Part shown: positions 19,177 through 23,530 of the stretch, piece by piece | Position numbering within the stretch: position 1 is the stretch's first letter | Layout of the letters: each line of letters starts with the position of its first letter | Assembly: GCA_049999725.1 (NCBI GenBank) | Contig: JBNGIS010016854.1 | Coordinates: forward strand, 1-23,530 | Length of the DNA: 23,530 bases | Direction of reading: 5' to 3' | Source: Haplomitrium mnioides | Taxonomy: Eukaryota > Marchantiophyta > Haplomitriopsida > Calobryales | Translations under genes and position numbers: made by a program | The notes under the pieces: generated by a model | Databases searched by the model: none | What the model was told of the DNA's origin: nothing | The model's input: the letters and a program-made list of their open reading frames with translations, nothing else

Positions 19177-20910
19177 GTCGTGTTGTGGTTCGGCAAGTGT
19201 GTGAAAAGTAACAAAAAGAAGGGAGAAACAAATCACTCTTACCATGGATGAGTTTAGAGGAAATTCCAGAAGAAGCGACAAAGCATCTATCGAGAAGCTT
19301 CTAGAAACGCAAAAGTAGAGTATGTCAGTATTACGTGAAAGATTCCATAGATTCTATAGGTAAGGACAAGACCATCCTATTGGTTGTTCATGGATTCCTT
19401 TGGATTATGCTCTCAGATATTTTGAAGATAATAGAGAATGCAACGGGGAAGAAAGGGAGAGTCATCGAGGGAACAACCAATGGGAGACAGATATCGAAGA
19501 AGGAAGTGAGCGCTCGAGGCATAGAAGTTCTACGGTGGAGTTGAAGGAGCTTATGGGTGGCAATCTTGGAAATGGATAGAGGATTATTTGTTGCTCCTAA
19601 TTTTTCTCTTCCAAATCCATTGTTCATTGGGCTGCGGATAATTCGTCAAGACCACTTTCGACAATGGATAGTATATCACTTCGGTGATAATTTTCTAACT
19701 TCGGTGATGAATTCACCTATTCCAGTACTGTTTCCTATTATCACCTATGGGGAGCGATGGGATCTCACGATTTACATTCTGACCTGATTTGGAGTGGCGT
19801 TTTCTTGGGTCTACTACAAGGGATATGTTGGGTAAATGGTGAATAGTCGACGGTGAATGTTCAAGTGACTTTATCAACTTATCAAATGATCAAGGGAGAA
19901 AATTTTCTTTGTTGTTTCTATCTTATTTGTGCTCTGTTCGACAAAGGCATTTACTTAGAGTTGTTCTTATAACAAGTAAAAATGAAGTTAACTTTCTTTT
20001 AAGAAAAACCCTAAAAGAAATAGAAGAAGGAGTTCCGTTTTAGAAGGGTTTGAGGAGTTTTCAGAGGAGGAAAAGTTTGAGCAGGGTAACGATCAAAAGC
20101 TCACAAAGAGTAGCATCCCTCTGCATGAAATTTTGAGTCATTTGGAATTCTACACTCATACTTATGGGCGATTGAAGACAAAGGGGTTGAATTGAAGGTA
20201 GGTTTATATTTTAGGTGATTGCAAAGTTGTTACAACGATTCTGAGAGAAAACAGAAAACCATTGAAAACCTAACAACAAGGGCTATAGTTTACATCAAAT
20301 TTCGATTCATTTTGAGCAGAAGTCTAATTGTGAAAGCCGATTGAAGTTGAAGACACAGTCTTGAGGTTCTCCGAAATTACTTTACTTTCGACATTTGAGT
20401 TATAACTTGTTTCTGTATACCAAGAGGAGTATAGAAGCTGAAACTTTGTGGAAAGCTAGAGTAAAGTTTGAAGAAGTCTCTATGAAATTTCGTGTCAAGA
20501 TCATTTGAATCAAAAGAGTTATTACTCGGGAAAGTTTATGAGTGTTGGATTTTCGGTCTTTTAACCATCAAATGAGTTTCGACTATGGAGAGCACTTCGT
20601 TGTGAATTTCACACATAAAATTTGCACACAGCTTTTTAGGCAACCTGAATTGCATACTAAGAGTTATAGATCAAACAACTTAGTAGACCTTACATTATCC
20701 TTGACCAAAATTCAAGTACAAAGGAAGTACAAATTGCTTGCCTTTGCTTTGTTTAAGGCGCATTGAAGCCACCAAGGCAAGAAGCCCTCAATCTTTGCCA
20801 AATTTTCTTCATTTCAGCACTATCGTCACCAAAACTTCTACCTTTCACACAACCTTCTCCACAACCATATACCTTATGTATTCCTAGACCTAAATTACTG
20901 CCACGCGACA
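19177..20910. mobile_element. 1.73-kb insertion in the 148-bp array with 5-bp target duplication
   Basis: The array stops after ACGGT (19172-19176) and resumes with ACGGT (20911-20915) at the exact next base of the unit: 20911 to the same position at 21059 is 148 bases. The insert begins GTCGTG (or TGTCGTG if the shared T is counted) and ends CGCGACA, so its ends are short inverted repeats with TG and CA termini. That suggests a solo LTR or a small LTR element; a DNA transposon is less likely. I see no matching direct repeats at its two ends, which favours a solo LTR. It is AT-rich in the middle (19900-20700) with no recognised protein domain. Confidence 0.75.
19243..19572 (+). pseudogene. 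Possible degraded coding segment in the insertion, family unknown
   Basis: A frame starting at ATG 19243 (context ACCATGG) runs about 110 codons with stops at about 19315 and 19360 and ends at a TAG near 19573. Its residue use is charged and low in bias (many Glu, Arg, Ser), with a W-I-P-L-D-Y stretch. I recognise no domain. It might be a worn gag start or chance; a nearby frame in another phase (19335-19544) is also open, which lowers confidence. Confidence 0.22.
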
Positions 20911-21160
20911 ACGGTCCAACTTCCCTGTGAAAAACACCGTCGAACAGCACCTCCTTAGACACGTGGCGCTTTGGGGTAGCCCGTTGGATTCCTCGGACTT
21001 GCCACCCCATGAGATTCCTTGGAAGTACTGGTCAACTTCAGATTGTTGGTCAAAGGTGACAGTTCAACTTCCCTGTGGAAAACGGCGTCAAAAGATGCCT
21101 CCTTGGACACGTGGCACTTCAGAGGAGCCCGTTGGATTCTTCGGACTCGCCATATCATCC
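20911..21160 (+). repeat. 148-bp tandem array, right part
   Basis: It continues the array interrupted at 19176. ACACGTGGC-bearing unit starts lie at 20957 and 21105, again 148 apart. The last unit breaks off after GGACTCGCCAT (about 21153), leading into a different repeat type. The frames at 20927-21268 and 20955-21158 are repeat by-products. Confidence 0.9.
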
Positions 21161-21256
21161 GAAGAGCCCTTCTCTCGCCAAGTAAGAACAGTGGCTCCGT
21201 TGAACTTTCAAACGTCGCAGTCGCACTCTATCGAACTTTCCGCCTTGTCCTCTCCG

Positions 21257-21475
21257 GATCTTCGATGATCGCTCTTTCGGCACTCCTTGTTCTTCCGGGC
21301 AGATCGTTGATAGATTGCCCTTTTGGCACCCCTTGTTCCTCCTTTGGCCGGACCGTTGATAGATCGCACTTTCAGCACCCCTTGTTCCTCCTCTGACTAG
21401 ACTGTCTATAGATCGCCCTTTCGGTTGATCCCTCCTTGCTCTTCTGGTTGGATCTTCTAATAGATCCCTGTTAAG
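21257..21475 (+). repeat. ~49-bp tandem repeat (GATCGTTGATAGATCGCCC type)
   Basis: Unit starts lie at 21257, 21302, 21351, 21400 and 21451, spaced 45-51. The core is GATAGATCGCCCTTTCGGCA followed by CCCCTTGTTCCTCC. Open frames on both strands (21019-21396, 21155-21487) follow the repeats. Confidence 0.85.
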
Positions 21476-21554
21476 TGGGCTCTCCATATCGGTAAATCAC
21501 TTGAAACCCACTTAACTGGGCAACCCACTTATGGAGGCTAAGTCCCATTAAGGA

Positions 21555-21915
21555 AGACTGCGGACGTCGAACTGCGAACCTCGGACTCCTTCGAACTGCG
21601 ATCGTCGGGCTGCGGATTTTGAGTTGCGACCGTCGAATAGCGGACCTTGGATCCCCTCAGACTACGACCGTCAAACTCCTTCATACTACGGACATCGGAC
21701 AGCGAACCTTGGACCCCCTCGGACAACAGACTTTAGACTGCGACTGTCAGACTCCCTCGGACTACGGACGTCAGACAGCGGACCTCAGACCCCCTTTATC
21801 AGACTGCGATCGTCGGACTCCTTTGGAGTGCAGATGTCCGATTGCAACCGTCAGACTCTTTCAGGCTGCGGATGTCGATCAGCGAACCTCGGACCCCCTC
21901 CATCAGGCTGCAAGT
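21555..21915 (+). repeat. 62-104 bp tandem repeat rich in GCGGAC / GACTCC motifs
   Basis: The landmark GCGAACC or GCGGACC occurs at 21574, 21640, 21702, 21778 and 21882, followed by TCGGACCCCCT in the later units. Within units, GACTGCGACCGTCGGACTCC-type halves alternate with ACTACGGACGTCGGACAGC halves. The unequal spacings point to repeated small duplications. The overlapping frames at 21619-22059 and 21624-21920 result from this pattern. Confidence 0.82.
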
Positions 21916-22454
21916 ACTGAGTGTCGGTTAACTTCCAAAAAGTCGTTCTTCCTTATTTCTGCTTTATTCCTTTTTATTCAAATTGCACTACGATCGCCTC
22001 AAGCTCCTTTCTCTATCAAGCTATTGCACGTCTCAAATAGTCACGAAGTGAGGATTTGATAGTCAAAACTGTTGGCTCCTCTGTTCTGCATCCCGACTTC
22101 CACCCATTTTCTCCGTTCTTGCCCATTTCTACACCAATGGCCGTGAACTCTGTCTCCCTTGTCTTGCCTTGATAGTCGTCCTCCCATGAGATCCTTCCTA
22201 ACAAGTTTGAAAGGAATCTTGATGCTTGCTTTTCCTTTTTTCTGCCTAAGGTTTCCTCCTCCTCTGTGCTTTTTGCTTTCTCTTCCACATTCTACCCCAC
22301 TATGGTTTCCTTTGTTGCTCGTCAACCTTTCCACCCATGGCTTATGACCTCGATCCTTCCCTTCTCTCTAAGCCTATCTTGAGTCCTTTTAATGTTCATT
22401 AGAAGCCCATTTGACCCAAAACCCATATTCTGCATGGCTTCTCACTTAATTTTT
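21916..22454. other. Pyrimidine-rich stretch before the right-hand gag, no gene seen
   Basis: The plus strand is rich in C and T, especially 22050-22330. Two overlapping minus frames (22016-22334) have simple Glu/Lys-rich composition that follows from the purine-rich strand. By position it could be leader DNA of the plus-strand gag that follows. Confidence 0.4.
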
Positions 22455-23200
22455 TGAAATTTTTTTGAAAATATTATACAAAGTACCTTCAAACTCGGCT
22501 CACATCCTCCCAGTGATGGAATGCTCAAGAGTTGGTTCATGGCTGGTCTGCTTAAAGACATAGAGACATAATTGAGGAGTACTCAAACACATTGAGTCAG
22601 AATAGGCTAGAGGCTTTCCAAGCCCCCAAACCTACAAAGACAATCATAATGGTATGTTGGAACAATGAAAAGCAAGGGCTAATCAAACCAAAATTTGCAG
22701 AGTCTAGAAAGCAAATCGTTGGCTATCTAACCATGCTCTGCTACACTTGCAAGAAGGGGAGGCACATCGCTCCTAGTTTTCTTCTCAATCATAGTCATAA
22801 TTTTTCCAGCAACTAATGCCAACATGACACAATTCCAGCTCTAGTTGACCTTGTTTTGGTAGAGAGAGAGCCACAAGGTAGCCATTCTAAGAAGAAGGGA
22901 TTAGATCTGCCAAGATGGAACTCTTAATTGACTGTGAATTTCTATTGGATAGCTACAAGGTCTAGAGCCAAGTGAAAAATAAGGAGTGAACATGCTTATA
23001 ACATGGACAAGGCCAAGAGAACTGCAAACTTGATCCCTAGAGACATGGGTTCCAACTTCAAGAGAGAACCCCAAGCTACAATAGAGAGGACAACACAAGA
23101 GATCCAAAAACTGAAATAGGTTGAGGAGCAAGATGCGCTCAAGGTTGTAGCGGTACAAAAAGTAAGGCACTAGAGATCAACCCATACAACATCTAGAGGC
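22455..23200 (+). pseudogene. gag: Ty3/gypsy gag remnant, plus strand, zinc knuckle damaged
   Basis: In one frame 22455-22570 reads D-G-M-L-K-S-W-F-M-A-G-L-L-K-D-I (from about 22515), clearly related to D-G-M-L-T-S-W-F-L-A-A-L-L-R-E-I in the minus-strand gag (about 16340-16290). After a stop and a frame change, 22592-22816 ends in a zinc knuckle C-Y-T-C-K-K-G-R-H-I-A-P-S-F at 22739-22780: CX2CX4H is kept, but the last Cys is Phe. A charged stretch at about 23000-23110 (M-D-K-A-K-R-T then Q-A-T-I-E-R-T-T-Q-E-I-Q-K-L) may be the C-terminal coiled part, ending in a TAG. Protease and RT do not follow within the window. Confidence 0.7.
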
Positions 23201-23530
23201 ATTTTTAGGACTGCCTAGTCACCACAATGGTAATAAAATAATCCATAACAACCCAATCTACAACTAGAAACACAGAGTTGCTCAGAAGGCTGAGTAGGAG
23301 GAGAATCATGCCTACAAAAGTCACCATTTAAGACCTCTATGAGGATAGTGAGGTACAGTGTTAGGTTATATCTCTTTGCCTTTCAAGGCATAGGGGGAGG
23401 AACCCTCACAAAGGGTAGTTGTAGTATGGGTTTAACTTGCTAGCTTGCTCGCTTGTAGTGGGACAATAACACTCCTAGTAAATGTATGGTAGTGGGTTGC
23501 TTGGCTTAAGAATAGTGAACCATGATGGGT
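23201..23530. other. Right end of the window, nothing recognised
   Basis: No open frame of note on either strand. A CATAGGGGGAGGAACC purine-rich run at about 23389-23404 could be a polypurine tract remnant, but no LTR start is recognisable after it. Confidence 0.35.

Noticed and set aside
18788-19281. Three overlapping minus frames with similar proteins
   Set aside because: The similarity comes from the 148-bp tandem units read in different phases.
18703-21160. CRISPR-like array
   Set aside because: Units are contiguous 148-bp tandem repeats without unique spacers, in plant DNA. There is no basis for CRISPR.
21619-22059. Two overlapping plus frames of 146 and 98 codons
   Set aside because: Both are products of the tandem repeat at 21555-21915 and differ only in phase.

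Overview
This window is plant nuclear DNA made almost entirely of decayed LTR retrotransposons and the tandem repeats they carry. I find no intact gene and no credible host gene. The organism is a land plant with a large, repeat-rich genome: one Ty1/copia and at least two Ty3/gypsy lineages are nested and broken, stop codons are everywhere, and LTR-like sequences carry minisatellites. A gymnosperm-like genome would fit, but I cannot show that from the sequence.

Layout. (1) 1-695 and 9053-9640 are the two halves of a minus-strand chromovirus remnant. At 9405-9640 is the end of an integrase with a chromodomain; to its left lies LTR-like DNA with a TATA box, part of which is duplicated as a ~272-bp direct repeat. 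(2) 696-9052 is a nearly full-length Ty1/copia element on the plus strand, inserted into the second copy of that repeat. It has LTRs of 287 and 285 bp, a near-perfect 5-bp target duplication, a primer-binding site, a very long leader (~2.75 kb), and one degenerate gag-protease-integrase-RT-RNase H frame. Catalytic residues of protease, integrase and RT are altered. (3) 9671-11430 holds a GT-rich microsatellite, then GC-rich DNA with 39-bp, 121/148-bp and ~49-bp tandem repeats. (4) 11512-13700 holds two plus-strand copies (A and B) of a repeat of about 1.1 kb. (5) 13941-16970 is a broken minus-strand Ty3/gypsy gag-protease-RT reading frame, cut off within the first part of RT. (6) 16981-18573 is a third copy (C) of the A/B repeat, on the minus strand directly upstream of the gypsy gag. 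A and B therefore face C as a large inverted repeat. (7) 18703-21160 is an array of 148-bp units, most carrying a G-box/ABRE-like ACACGTGGC, interrupted by a 1.73-kb insertion flanked by a 5-bp direct duplication. (8) 21257-21910 holds two more tandem arrays. (9) 22455-23200 is a plus-strand gypsy gag remnant related to the minus-strand gag.

The pieces do not work together as a pathway. They record a series of insertions, duplications and decay. The features most worth a second look are the inverted A/B versus C repeats, the repeated ABRE-like motif in a tandem array that was later split by an insertion, the copia nested in a duplicated chromovirus LTR with the target site still readable, and the unusual repeat-bearing copia leader.
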